Below, in pieces: positions 34,501 through 47,214 of a stretch of 64,000 nucleotides of DNA (positions within the stretch are counted from its first letter, which is position 1; each line of letters starts with the position of its first letter). Both the position numbers and the translations under genes were made by a program. Under the pieces are notes generated by a model. It ran no database searches and was not told the DNA's origin. It worked only from the letters and a program-made list of their open reading frames with translations. Source of the stretch: Carex sylvatica. Its lineage: Eukaryota > Streptophyta > Magnoliopsida > Poales > Cyperaceae. The stretch covers positions 1 to 64,000 of the forward strand of contig CAXKVR010000272.1 of NCBI GenBank assembly GCA_964058845.1. Reading direction: 5' to 3'.

Positions 34501-37500
34501 GAGACTCAATTTCTCGTATGAGAGAAGAGGATGAAAGAGTTGCAATCTCATTTTGCATCATAACCAGCTGAGTACACAATTCTTCTTTCTCTAATTCGTG
34601 CTGCTCTTTCATCTCCTGTCAGCATTTTCTTAAACAATTAGCAATAAAGTACATAACTTGTATGCCCGAAATTGGGATTCCATACAATCCTCTTAAGCAA
34701 GGGAGTCTCACAAAAAGTGACTAAAACAACCTTCTTCACCGTAGATTTGGAATTAAACTGCCACAAAAAAGGGGAGCTACATAGAGGATACTGTGTTTTT
34801 TAGGCTATGCATGGCATTTCTATATTTCTTCATAATGCAAAGGTGATCTTTATCTCTTTGAGGGTTGTACATGATACATTTATGTGAAACTGCCTCCTAG
34901 ACTAAATTATACAATAAAGAATATATAAAATGATAATCAACCAGGTTGTGCAAGTCTGGTTGCAAAATTTCAAGAAAGAGGTGGATCTTCAATACCAAAT
35001 ACAAAGAAATTCTTTTACAATAACAAAAAAAGAAATGAATTTTTAACAAAAGAAAACAAAGCTTACATCGAAGGTCTTCTCACGGTCTTTTATATCACAC
35101 TTTAACTTTTCCATTTCACACTGACAATCAATCAACTGACCTTTCAAGAGGCTCTACAATTGACAGAACAAAATATGAAATCATTAATAATGTATATAGC
35201 ATACAGTCAAACAACCTGACGAGGTAGATCTTCACAAAAAATATCAACGGACGTATTTACTACGAAATACAAAGAAATTATTCTAACAACAACAAAAAAA
35301 TGAATTTTGAACAAAAGAAAACAAAGCTTACAGCCATGGTCTTCTCACGGATATTTATATCACACTTTAAATTTTCAATTTCACTTTGACTATCACTCAA
35401 CTGACCTTCCAAAAGGCTCTGCAATTGACAGAAACAAAATATCTTTTTTTTTAAAACCTTCGCAAAGGCACAGAAACAAAATATCAAATCATAACAATGT
35501 ATATAGCATACAGTCAAACAACCAGACGACATAGATTGTCACAACAAAATAGCAAGGAGAGACATCTTTAATACCAAATACAAAGAAATTCTTCTAACAA
35601 TAAAAAAATGAATTTTTAACAAAAGAAAACAAAGCTTACAGCTATGATCTTCTCACAGCTATTTATATCACATTTCAACTTTTCATTTTCACTTTGACAA
35701 TCAATCAACTGACCTTCCAAGAGGCTCTGCAATTGACAGAAAGGAAATATCAGATAAAATGGAAAATAGACATCTCTATATGAAATAAGGTTTGGGTCTA
35801 GTTGGGTTCTAGGTTAGTTTTTAGAGATGGTAAAACCAGACCAAACAAAACTACAAAAATGTGCCTGAAGATGCACAATGATAGAGCCTACACCAACCAA
35901 AAGGTATTACTTGATCCACCGCATATTGAGAAAAAACCAACCAACCCATAGACCACAACAGTAGATTAATTTTATTTGGAACTGAAATGGTAAAAAATTA
36001 TGACAGTAATGTTACCTTCACAAAATTAAGGTCCTTAGCTTTTCCGGACAATTGTATAGTTAGCATGTCGGATTCACTTAGAGACTCAATTTCGCGCATG
36101 AGAGAAGAGGATGAAAGAACTGTAATCTCATTTTGCATCAGCACCAGCTTTTTACACAATTCTTCTTTCTCTAATTGGTGTTGTTCTTTCATCTCCTGTT
36201 ACCATTTTCTTAAACAATTAGAGATAGGAAATAAATAACTTGTATGCCCTTAAAAATCACCAATAATTTCAATACAAGAAGCATTTTATAAAATCCTCTT
36301 AATCAAGAGTCTCACAAAAAGTGACGAAAGATGTGGAAATAAACAACCACAAAAAAGGGAGCTACATAGAGGATACTCTGTTCTTTTTACGCTATGCATG
36401 ACATTTCTATTTATTATTTCATCATAATTCAAAGGTGATCTTTATCTCCCTTTCAGGGGTGTACATGATATATTTATGTGAAACTGCTTCCTAGACTAAA
36501 TTATACAATAAGTAATATACAAAATGATAGTTCTAAAAAAACAAATTCTGACTTTCACACTTGGGTTGCATAATTTCAAGAAAGAGGAAGTTTTTCATAA
36601 AAATAGCTAGGGGCAATTTTAATATCAAACACAGAGAAATTCTTCTAACAATAAAATAAAGAAATGAATTTTTAACAAAAGAAAACAAAGCTTACATTCA
36701 TGGTCTTCTCACGATTTTTTATATCACACTTTAACTTTTCCATTTCATTTTGACAATCAATCAACTGACCTTTCAAGAGGCTCTGCAATTGATGGAAAAA
36801 AAAAATCAAATCATTAACAATTCATATTGCATATAGCATACAGTCAAACAACTGACAAAGTAGATCTTCACAAAAATAGCAAGCAGGGACATCTTTAATA
36901 CCAAAGAGAAAGAAATTCTTATAATAATAAAAGAAGAAGGAAATGAATTTCTACCAAAATAAAACAAAACTTACAGCCATGGTCTTCTCACGGATATTTA
37001 TATCACACTTCAAATATTCCATTTCACTTCGACAATCAATCAATTGACCTTGCAAGGGGCTCTGCAATTGACAGAAGGGAAATATCAAAAACATAGAAAA
37101 GACATCTCTATATGAATTTAGATATTATAAAACCAGACACCAACAAAACTACATAACGGTGCCTGAAGGTGCACAAATGTAGCCTACACCAATAAAAAGA
37201 AAAAAGAAATGAACTTTTAACAAACGGAAAAAAGAAAAAAAAAAACTTACATCCATGGTCTTCTCACGGCTATTTACATCACATTTCAACTTGTCAATTT
37301 CACTTTGGCAATCCTTCAACTGACCTTCCAAGTGGCTCTGCAATTGACAGAAATAAAATATCGGAAAAATGGAAAATAGACATCTCTATATGAAGTTAGA
37401 GATGGTAAAACCAGACCCAACAAAACTACATAAAGTTGCCTGTAGCCGCACAAAGATAGAGCCTACACCATATTATGCAAAATTAACCTGCTAATTTGAT

Positions 37501-40500
37501 CCACCCCATATTGAGAAAAACCCGACCGGCCCATATTGAGTCACGACCTCAAGTGACCCATGGACTGCAAATTGACCTCAACAGTAGACTACTTTTATTT
37601 GAAACCTGAAATAGTAAATAATTATGACAGTAATATTACCTTCTCTATATTAAGGTCCTTAGCTTTTCCAGACATCTGTATAGTTAGCATCTCAGATTCA
37701 CTAAGAGACTCAATTTCACGTATGAGAGAAGAGGATGAAAGAACTGCAATCTCATTCTGCATTGTCACCAACTGAGTACACAATTCTTCTTTCTCAAATT
37801 CATGTTGTTCTTTCACCTCCTGTCAGCATTTTCTTAAACAATTAGAGATAAGAAGTAAAATAACTTGTATACCCTTAAAAATCACCAATAATTGCAATAC
37901 ACATCCATTGCAAAACAAGAAGCATTCCATATAATCCTCTTAATCAGGGAGTCTCCCAAAAAGTGACTCAATTACCCCTTTTCCCCATAGATGTGGATAT
38001 AATCTGCCATAAATAAAGGGGAGCTACATACAGGATACTCTGTGTTTTTTAGGTTCTGCATGACATTTCTATATTTCTTCATAATGCAAAGGTGATCTTT
38101 ACACCTTTGAGGGTTGTAAGAGTTACATTTATGTGAAACTGCCTCCCAGACTAAATTTACAATAAAGAATACATAAAATAGCCTCTGCGAAGAATTTCAA
38201 ATATATATATAAAAAATGATGAGCAAAGCTAGGGCGTGATGTGCTCACCAAGAGGGTTTGGTGAGCACAACTCCAAAAGTATATTGGATCAACTTCAAAC
38301 ACCGAATCCAAACGTTGAAATCCATGTACTTCATGAGTGATGCATGTAAATGCAAAATTTTGAAAGTTTTCAGTTCATTTGTTGTAAGGTCAAGCGGTCA
38401 AAGAAATGAACCTTTTATAAGTTATAAATAAGTTGTTTTATATATATTCAATTTTTATCATTTTTTTGACCGCTTGACCTTGTAGCAAATAAACTCGAAA
38501 CTTTCAAAATTTTGCATGTACATGCATCACTCATATGCATCACTCATGAAGTACATGGATTTCAACGATTTGGATTCAACGTTTGAAGTCGATTCGATAT
38601 GCTTTTGGAGTTGTGCTCACCAAACTCTCTTGGTGAGCACATCACACCCTAGCTTTACTCATAAAATGATAGTTCCAAAATAAAATTCAGATTTTTGCAC
38701 TTGGGTGGCTGGGTTTTTAGCAATTGAGGCTTCATTGAACAGATATATCAAGTTTTTAGCTTATTTTTCCTTTTCCTCCTTTTGTTGGACATGTTTTGAA
38801 CCAGGTTTGTGCAAGTTTGATTGCATAATTTCAAGAGGAAAATCACTAATCATGTATATAGCATACAGCCAAACAACCTGAAGAGGTAGATCTTCACAAA
38901 AAATAGCAAGGAGGGGCATCTTCAATATATAGATACAAAATAAATTATTCGAGCAAAAAAAAAAAAAAATGAATTTTTAACAAAAGAAAAAAATCTTACA
39001 GCCATGGTCTTCTCACTGCTATTTATAACACACTTTAACTTTTCATTTTCATTTTGACAATCTATCAACTGACCTTCCAAAATTCTCTGCATTTAACAGA
39101 AAGGAAATATCAGAAAACATGAAAAATAGATATCTCTATATGAAGTTAGAGAAGGTAAAACCAGACCCAAGAAAACTACATAAAGGTGCCTGAAGAAACA
39201 CAAAGATAGGCTACACTAATCAAAAGGTCTTGTGCAAAATTAACCTGCTCATTCGATCACCCCATATTGAGAAAAACCCAACCGACTCATATCAAATCAT
39301 GACCAGCAGTGGCCCAAGGACTGCAAATTGACCTCAACAGTAGACTACTATTTGGAACCTGAAATGGTAAAAAATTGTAACAGTAATAATCACCTTCTCT
39401 AAATTAAGATCCTTAGCTTTCCCAGACAATTGTATAGTGAGCATCTCAGATTCACTTAATACAGTTTTGAATTCCAAGATATCTCCATCAGCAGATGATT
39501 TGACCTCCTAAAAAGCAAAATATTCAGAACTGTCAGACAACAAACTATGAATCACATTTTAGTATACAAACCAACCAGATAGGAGTCTGTATCCTCTGAG
39601 ATATCTCAAAATGCAGGGGAACCAGTATTATCATGCTTTGAGAATCATGTAGAAAAGATAAAGGGGAGCATATATGTGACGAATTTTACAAAGACATATA
39701 TCTATTAGTACCTGCAGCATCTTTGACAAGGTAAAGAAATTCTGGAAAAGCTCCTCAACAAAGGAGACAAGACCATCTGTTGAGTGTTTCGATTGACCCA
39801 CAAGTAACTCTACCCCTTGAACTGCTTCTAATACTTCAGCGTGGATGGGACCAACATTTTCCTGAAAAGTTATGGTAGAGCCAATTTTCAGAATAAATCA
39901 TTGTTTTCTCAAGTTGTGTAGATGTTACCACATGAAAGCATACTAAAAAACCCAAAAAAAATAAGAGAATTCCACAGATCAATAAATCAAGACCACATGG
40001 TAAGTTGGTAACAACAGAGAAAATTTTCAAAATTGCATCTGCAACTATATGGGGATCTTTTTTTTTTGTATTTTATTTGCTTTCTTAATACTTATATTTG
40101 GTTGAAACCAAGCAAGGAGAATAGAGGGTATGTGCTATAGAAGAAGGTAAAAGAGAAATCATACTAGTGAGGTTTCTTCAAATGACTTTGCTAAAGAAAC
40201 TTTTTCTTGAGCAATCCTAGCCTCCTCATGTGCCTTAACTACTTCTTGCTGCATCTATATCAAACAACAACAAAAATTTATTCTCACAGACTAAGGGAGC
40301 ACAGAAATGCGAAAGGATATATTTGCAAATTGTAATAGAAAAGAAGCTTGAGAGCTTCCAAATCCATTAAATGAAGCTGAATCCAATCAGAGATACTAGG
40401 TACCAGAATTTTCAGTTGCTAAACTGCATAAATAAAGTAATTGATATTTTGATCATAAAAAAACAAGAAAAATAGAAAAAGGAGAGTCTCATAATCATTT

Positions 40501-43500
40501 ACCTCTTCATACTTCTTTGTGAAAGAGTTGTTTTGCTGAGTTGCCAGCTTGAGTACGTTATCCAAATCATTCTGAGTTGATGCCTTCTCCAATTCTAGCA
40601 ATTTATTCTGCACATACACAGTTATAATAGCCTATAACATTTATGCCTGGTACTATTTGTAATTTGCAAAGGGCTTCTGAGAAAGAGAGGTCAAGTTATG
40701 AATAGTTAAAATATTGGAACTATATGGAACTACTAAGTTTCCCTCCTTTTACCATCCTAATAAATCTTTGATGAGAATCATAACCTGTATTCTCTAACAA
40801 TAACATGGCAAATAAAGAATGTGCTTCAAATGGTTGATATTTCAATTTGTAGAGAAACCAGCAGCTCTTTTGCAAAGCTGTACCTTTCAAGAATAAACAC
40901 TAATAAGGAAGTACGACATATATCACCTGATCTTCTAATTGTTTGATAATCAAAATGGCTTCTGATTCTCTCAGTGTTAAGCTCTGAATCTTACTTCTCC
41001 CAGGAGTTCCTACTTGTTCATTAGACTTTTCACTTGAACTAGAGTATTCAATCTTCTCATTGTTTTCCTGAGAAAAACAAATAAAGCGAGCAAATAAGTC
41101 AAAATAAGAATCTACATTAAAAAAATGTACTTTTCAAGGAAGAATTCATGCATTATAACATCCTTTAACAATAACATAGCTATTACTAGTGTAAGCCATT
41201 AGATAACAATGATATATAACTAAATCAACTTTATTATTTTTTTCCTCTTTAAGTACTTTATTGTTTTGTTGCACTCTGAGATATCAGATGAAGATGATTT
41301 AGGTTAAGCAGAAGACAATTAGATTAATTGATACTATATTAATCTGAGTGCCATCAGTTGCGGCTTATCGTGTACCAATAAGTTAATAAATTGAGTTGTA
41401 TTTAATTTTCTCAAACTAATAATTCACAACTGAAGATAAATTGAATCCAAAATGGCATGTATTGGATCTTAATTCAAGATTTAATTGCAAATGTACCTTA
41501 GAGTTAATCTTCCTTCGGCTGGTAACATTCAACAAAGAGAGGGCATCAGGGAAAGGAATCTCGCCTATATTTCTATTCTCGAGTTCATCCAGGAAAGACT
41601 CATCTTCTTCCATTAGTGTTTCAAAAGGGACGAGTGCTGCACCGGAGCTTGCTCTATGCAACTTTGAAGTATCCTAGGTCAACATTCAGAACCATCAAGT
41701 AAAAATTTTGCCTCTTGATATAGGGTTTTGGACTTATAATCTTCTGGGTATGGTTCCGAATGTATATCTACTGTTATATAGAACCGTATTTCATTTTTAA
41801 AATTAGCTTACCTTATTTATTTAATTTGTTTTTGGGAGCAACTGGTTGATTACCAGTACAAAATTACCAAGTACCCCAGCTGATTCAAGTATAAATGGCT
41901 GGTGGGGGTTTCACAGATGTGTTGCACTAACACAATAATTGCTTGTAAAGAATCTGAAACGACAAGTTAATCAAAATATACTAATATAGTAAACATCATC
42001 TCAAAATAAGATTAAAATTAATCGTACCTCAGCTACATCTTGTGTTGCAGAATGTGCAGGGCACCAAGTTACCCTTCTCTTCTTCTGACTCTTTAATGAA
42101 AAATAAGAAGAAATGCAGAAACATAAGAAAGAATAACATTGATTGAATAAACACCAAATAAAGACGTCAAAATTCACAAAATAATTATAGGGTCATTGCC
42201 TTAATTGAAAGGTATGTAACTGATGCAGTACATGTGAGTTTAGCATGGAAATATTGATTATAGTTGAGTACCTACTAATGAATTTTTAGCATTTACCTTT
42301 AAAGAAGGAGCAGTTTTTTCATCTCTGTCGGATAAAAGAACCAACGAGCTTAGATTTTCTATTTTTCTGGCTTGTTCAAGTAATCTCTCCTCTCTTTGTG
42401 CCTTAGCCTTTTTCTCTTCCTCCAACTCTAGAGAGATTCTCTCTTTCTCCAACTCACTCTATAAGCAAAAATTTATTTCTTCAACTGTGAGACAACTTAA
42501 TTTTTTTTTTCCATCAATCTGAGCATTGTTTTTCAATTAGACTATAGGTAAAACTTCTGAAAAAAACAGTAAGTTAATTATCATACACTAATAAAAGCAG
42601 ACATTAAACAAAAGGAGCAATACAAAAGTGAATACATACCAGCCTTTCCTAGTACAATACAAAACTATCAGAAATACAAAAGTAAATACAGAACAAACCT
42701 GTAGCAGGGTATTTCTTAGAGTTAGTATCTGCTCCTCCCACTCCTCATTGTGAGAGACCTAATTAGTCCAAGAAAAGTTTCTTTAGCAGGTGTGGTACTG
42801 TAAATAGATAGACATAATTGTATAACCAAAGAGAGGAAGGAGAATGTACATCTAATTTGGCTTGGAGCTCTTCTATCATTTTCTTCTGACGCTTTAGCAA
42901 AGCTGCATCTGTCACTATCTGTTGTCAATACATCAGAGAAATCATCTATTAGAAACTTTTTTTCCACCTTTGTTATTCGTCTCTCAATGTAAATTTATTT
43001 AAACCAAGAATATTGGTTCTGTAGGCTCAATTGATTAAAAGAAAAAAAAAAAAAAAGCTAACTTTGAAATTAAAGAGATCGATGAAAGATACTATGCATG
43101 AGCACACATACCTCGTTGACCTGTGCACAGTTAGTAACCCTCTTAGCTTTGCTCGCAAACTGCAAACTGCTTTTTGTCTCATCAGCATGTATCTACCATA
43201 GAGAAAAAGGTTTTATAAAAATTAACAGCACTGGTAATAAATTATGAACTTCCTACCATTATTTTTTTCTTCATCCATACCTGTGCCAGTGTGATATTGC
43301 ATATGATGGCTGTGTTGGCATTCCCACCTAGAGCGGGTTGCAATATGCGTGTCAACTTACTGTCCCGGTATGGTACATGCCCCCTGTGTCACACATAATT
43401 TACCGTTAGATAAAACATGAAAAATTGATACCAATAGTGTAGAAATGAATGAAGGTAAACTAGTATCGGTACATGCCAGTAATGAAATCCAGAGTAATAA

Positions 43501-46500
43501 CTGCCTAATGGAACTGTACAATTTTTGTGCTTATGATCTATGTTTATTGTAACATTAAAAAAAATTATATTTACCTCTGGAAAAACACCCAATATATTTC
43601 ACATTTGCACATGATACACAACTTCTTTTTAAATTCATTTACCAAAAACACCCAACATTATACTGAAATATGACAAATAGACATTATAATAAAAGCTGAC
43701 AATTTTGACCCCAAGCCCTAACTGTTCAAAGCACAGACAACAATAATTTCTATTAGCATTTTTTCTTTAGCAGTTGGGTTTTAATATTCATATAACCTAG
43801 AATGTATTGGGTTTAGTTGCCAATAAGATCAAGATTGGGTATCTTGTTTGCAAAATCAGTAAAACGAAAAGTGTAATTTTGAGGAAACATCTATGTTATG
43901 ATAGAATTAGGAAAATGGAATACCCACTTACCCTTGGTTCTGGACCCCTTCGCTCAGTTTTTGTATGACACTACCAAGTGTCAGAAGGCTTTTGTTAATA
44001 TGAGATCCCTCTTTGAGTCTCTTTCCTTCTGCACCTGTTTTTGCCACCCGCTCTGATCCCGCCAAATCAACCAAATTCTACAAGAAAAGAAAAGATTAGA
44101 CAATAAATAAATATCATAACTAGAGCTTTAAAAGGAGACTATATCATGAATACTCCCAACAAAACAGGAAGTTACAGGAAATTCTTGAGATTACTTTTCA
44201 CTACTTTTAGAGGAATATGCTTGAGTTTACTCCTTACAGGAATTTGCTTTATATATTTGAATATTTATTTCATCACTTATTTCCTCCCAATGAAGGAGTG
44301 AAAAGTAATCTCACAACGTTTTAATAAACTATCAGAAGGTAAGGAACACAGATATATTTCCCATTCTTTCCAAGATCAGATGGAATATTAGTTATTTGGT
44401 ATGAATATGATTAATATTTTTCATACCAGAGCAGACACCCGGACTGCATCGCATGAGTCATTAAGCTCAGTATCCTCCAATTTTTCCCTGCTTTCAATTA
44501 TCTGCCATAGTTTTTAAGATTTATCAGATGTACTATTTCAGTAAATGAGAAGCTGATGAGGACTAAATCACAAGACAAAAAAGGTCAAATCCTACCATTC
44601 GGAAAATAGTGTGCGATCTGCTGCTATAGAGGTTCATGTTAGTCTCTCCTATGTGCCGATGAGCTGAATAAAAAAAACACAAGGTGCAATCCGATAAAAC
44701 ATCAAAAAAGACTTGGAAAGAAAGTAACAGAGAATTTTCCACTCAGAATGCAAATGCAATTGCAATCTTTGTACGCTATGAATTACATGCAATTAGACAT
44801 ATGTTAAATATCCACTGTTATGAACTATTTTTTAGTTTCTCTCTTTTGAGATTGATCTGTTAGAGTCTTACAGAGAATGTGGAAGTGTGCTGTGATCAAT
44901 TATGAACTATTATAACATATAAGATTAAATATCAAAAGAAGATTACATTCACCAAACTTCATAAGATCGAGTACTTGCTCTGGACAATTAACAATCTCTT
45001 CCTTCAAGCCAGCCACATATATGCCCCTCTTTACAAATCAAAAATATAAGAACAGAAATAGATATCAGAAAGAGTGTACTTGCATGTGGAAGAAACTGTA
45101 AAAATTCACAAGTAAAATTAAAACTAGGATATCACAAGAGTGCACCTGCCTATGAACCTAACATTAATTGTACTTTTTATATGTACTTGAATTTGCTTTA
45201 CAATACTCTTTTATTAACATTACAATGGCAAATATTAACCTCTACTACAAAATAAAATAAAGCAGAATTTCTTTATATAAGTTTTTCCCAAATAATGGAG
45301 GGTTGGTTGTTCCCATAAACTTTTATTAAATTTAGGGAATGCAGAAATTCTAGGGAAAGAAACAAAAGCTGAGTTAATACGGTACAATACCTCAATATTC
45401 TCATGAATTTGGAGCTTTCTGTGCTCTGGTGCTAATAGGTCATTTATTTCCTCATTATAAATTTCCATATATGACACCCGTAGAAGAAACTCGCGATCTC
45501 CAGTCTATAGAATTAAAATAAGATTCCAATAACTTGCCAAAAATATTAAAAAGAAATTAGGGGATCTTCTATACATATAAATCTGGTACTAACTGGGAAA
45601 ACTAAAACCAAGGACAATTGACACATTAACTAACATTTCTAGGATAAACATTTGTCCTTCATTCAAGGGTATTCCTATCAATTGGTAGAGTAGAATGTGA
45701 AATATGTACTTCAACAGGATTCAATTCAAAAATCCAAAATAATAAAAAAAAGTAATGGACCTCTTGAATTGTATGAAATAGGTCTTGGATAGCTAGAGGG
45801 ATTATTCCTGGCTCAGCGTTAGACCCCTTCATAGTATGTGTTTTACCACTGCTGGTTTGCCCATATGCAAAAACGGTACCTGCATGTCATCATCCAAAGA
45901 TAACAAATCAGAACCACAAACAGCAAAACAATGGAATGAGTAAAACATGAAAAGTATCAAATTCTATTTAATTTTCCTTTTTTCAATAAAGAAAAAAACC
46001 AAAAATTTCTCCCTCTTTTGTTTAGGGTTTAGGGTTTAAATATAGTGAAATGGAGGTATCCAACAATGCATAAACACTTCTCTCACTTTCAAAGGGGTAC
46101 AAGTATCCTTTCTTGTGTTATGTAGGGCTCTACAGATATTTCACATTTCAAAGCGGGACAATTGATATTTTGAAAATGTTCAATATAGCTGAGTTTCCAT
46201 CTAACCATCAAATATATTAACAACTTTAATTACCATTGAATCCTGAAACGGCTGAAGCTACAATGTCTTGAGTTCGTGCTTCATAGACGTCCTTGTTTTT
46301 GCAATTCTCGGAAAAAATTCTATCTGTTGCCAATACAAACATAATAAACCAACATCAATTCAGTTAATGAGTTAAAAGAACAACTGCAAATTACAGATAT
46401 TTAAACCTTATAACTACACAAGCGAAATTGCAACAAAAAAGGAGGGAATCATTGAACAAATTATAGACAGAGAAGAGGCGAAACTGTACCAAATTCGAAT

Positions 46501-46613
46501 TTATGGGACTGATTGGAGAGAGAAATGGAGTTGGCATTGATTTGCCACGGCACTGACTTCGATTCCTCCAGAAGAAGGGGCCTCACGCGCACAGCAACGT
46601 ATATTCTTTCCAT
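28526..46613 (-). CDS. KIN-7 subfamily kinesin with expanded coiled-coil stalk, 42 coding exons
   Basis: Plus-end microtubule motor, assembled by eye from GT-AG exons: about 4,680 coding bases, 1,559 residues. Motor exons: 46490-46613, 46234-46323, 45761-45879, 45391-45504, 44953-45028, 44596-44663, 44427-44501, 43932-44077, 43281-43383, 43112-43192. The protein starts [13 protein letters not shown]. The P-loop GQTSSGKT is at residues 78-85, switch I NLYSSRSH at 185-192, switch [10 protein letters not shown] at 224-231, and [13 protein letters not shown] at 273-285. The [13 protein letters not shown] form and N-terminal motor mark the plant KIN-7 (CENP-E-like) group, probably the long-stalk KIN-7O/KIN-7N type. 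Everything after residue 332 is heptad-rich rod. All exons after the motor are in phase 0. The last exon (28526-28774) ends [15 protein letters not shown]. The rod seems longer than I remember for Arabidopsis relatives, because of exon duplication. Small exons could be missed, since phase cannot reveal them. Confidence 0.9.
28952..29313. mobile_element. Palindromic MITE, family B, in the last kinesin intron
   Basis: The left 'gtgaggctaaggtactatgc' and right 'actatgcatagtaccatagc' ends are inverted copies. The arms continue with 'ggatcaatattttcattttc', 'gatctgaacagtcc' and 'gaaaatgtacttg' against their complements. It lies between the last two coding exons, in non-coding DNA. Confidence 0.8.
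29462..31476 (-). repeat. Kinesin stalk exon array 2: alternating 72-nt and 120-nt exons
   Basis: Coding exons in gene order: 31411-31476 (66 nt), 31068-31139 (72), 30755-30826 (72), 30467-30586 (120), 30098-30169 (72), 29842-29961 (120), 29462-29533 (72). The 72-nt exons encode 24 residues of the form ISQLxxEKxNLxAxITALExKIxD; the last is the diverged [20 protein letters not shown] version. The 120-nt exons encode 40 residues starting DLxxQ and ending (S)DxM. Introns downstream of the 72-nt exons are also alike ('aagcaagaa(a/c)cata', 'gctgtttgatgtctttg'), so exon and intron were copied together. The copy at 31068 has no 120-nt partner. It falls in protein residues about 1280-1477. Confidence 0.85.
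31477..34411 (-). other. Kinesin stalk exons without obvious duplication
   Basis: Coding exons in this stretch: 33770-33877 (108 nt, ends before a GTACTCTC donor), 32904-33110 (207), 32433-32522 (90) and 31737-31874 (138). All are phase 0 and heptad-like, for example [10 protein letters not shown]...EKEEALTRL and EKEEELEM-type ends. The introns are AT-rich. A half MITE sits at about 32683-32889. Confidence 0.85.
32683..32889. mobile_element. Half copy of MITE family B near a splice donor
   Basis: It carries the right half of family B ('gattttctacctatc', 'gaactttgaaaata', 'gatccatagtacagacca', 'gctatgcatagtactgtagc'), while the left terminus is missing. It ends about 14 bases from the donor of the exon 32904-33110, on the intron side. 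Confidence 0.75.
34412..39507 (-). repeat. Kinesin stalk exon array 1: seven 87-nt and four long exons
   Basis: Short type S (87 nt, 29 residues, S-L-L-x-GQL-x-D-x-Q-x-E...LKCxI...EKTM): 39000-39086, 37251-37337, 36975-37061, 36696-36782, 35640-35726, 35332-35418, 35067-35153. Long type L (begins E-(M/V)-KEQH-x-x-EKEELC): 37640-37819 and 36016-36195 (180 nt, ending AKDLNxxK), and 34412-34615 (204 nt, with a different tail [13 protein letters not shown]). 39394-39507 (114 nt) shares only the [19 protein letters not shown] end. Gene order is L S L SSS L SSS L, so a four-exon block SSS-L was copied as a unit. The introns after the L exons are also homologous. Protein residues about 670-1098. Confidence 0.9.
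38221..38660. mobile_element. Palindromic MITE, family A, intact copy in a kinesin intron
   Basis: 'gagcaaagctagggcgtgat' at the left end matches the complement of 'atcacaccctagctttactc' at the right end. The arms (about 200 bp each) include 'gtgctcacca', 'gaagtacatggatttcaac', 'gaccgcttgacctt' and 'aaaattttgcatgtacatgc'. The flanks 'aaaaaatgat' and 'ataaaatgat' resemble a 9-10 bp target duplication. It is present in only one of the homologous duplicated introns. Confidence 0.85.
39508..42918 (-). other. Kinesin neck and proximal stalk exons
   Basis: Coding exons: 42850-42918 (neck, [16 protein letters not shown]), 42699-42758, 42297-42458 ([19 protein letters not shown]), 42028-42090 (basic, [10 protein letters not shown]), 41497-41673, 40927-41067, 40503-40607, 40165-40248 and 39712-39861. 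All are phase 0. The segment at 41497-41673 is acidic ([17 protein letters not shown]), unlike the rod, and may be a hinge. The QKKRR stretch could serve as a nuclear localisation or regulatory site; this is inference. Confidence 0.85.
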
Positions 46614-46657
46614 TTGATGCACTTTCTCCTTCTCTCCAGTTGTGTGAGTCATCACAA

Positions 46658-46804
46658 CTGTCAGAACCAAAAAATTTACAACTGCTATTCAATTCAGTTC
46701 AATAGAACCGATTTTATATAGAAATTTTCAGATTAGAAAGATTTTCATACTATCAATGCCATCAGCTAGGGTTTTTTATTTCAGCAAAAAAAAGGGGTGC
46801 GAAC
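46658..46804 (-). other. Probable 5' UTR intron of the kinesin
   Basis: On the minus strand a donor 'CCCAG|gttcgc' at 46804 and an acceptor 'ttctgacag|TTGTG' at 46658 bracket 147 T-rich bases. The leader would then join directly to the 44 bases before the ATG. The coding frame is unaffected. Confidence 0.6.
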
Positions 46805-47110
46805 CTGGGTAGTTCTCCTCTCGGTGATTTATCTGGAGATCTCGCGGTGTTTCACCGTGCTTCACCGTCTCAGCGCTTTATCCGTACGATTCTCGCCCAA
46901 AAAATTGGCGAGGATTTGGTGACGCGATTTCTCCCCGTTGAAATCCCGTCGACTGAAACCGAGCCGACAACTTCTCCACTTCCGATCAGCTTCTCGCCGG
47001 AAATGGGGAGAGAGAGAGAGAGAGGAAGACACTCGCTTCAGTAGACTGGATGAGTAAGAGACGAGAGAAGAAGAGAGGGATATCTTCGTTTCCCTTTTGA
47101 GATTCGTGCC
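46805..47110 (-). promoter_or_regulatory. Kinesin 5' leader and proximal promoter
   Basis: Relatively GC-rich DNA with CG dinucleotides (46840-46960) and a GA/CT repeat at 47009-47024, typical of a plant promoter and leader. The transcription start is not determinable. The 65-codon frame on the plus strand here looks accidental. Confidence 0.5.
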
Positions 47111-47214
47111 AGATTAAAACTGACGACTCGGATCTCATTCTACTCGGTCAGGTGCTGTACTGACTACTGAGATCTCATTCTTCTAGGTCTTGATCCCCTA
47201 ATGTAACCCGAATA

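Noticed and set aside
34412..39507. Regularly spaced repeats resembling a CRISPR array
   Set aside because: The repeats are 87-204 nt protein-coding exons with splice sites in a plant kinesin. Spacers are homologous introns.
44550..44580. A CTGATGAG-type hammerhead-ribozyme core
   Set aside because: No matching GAAA and stem arrangement follows. It lies in a kinesin intron and is a chance match.
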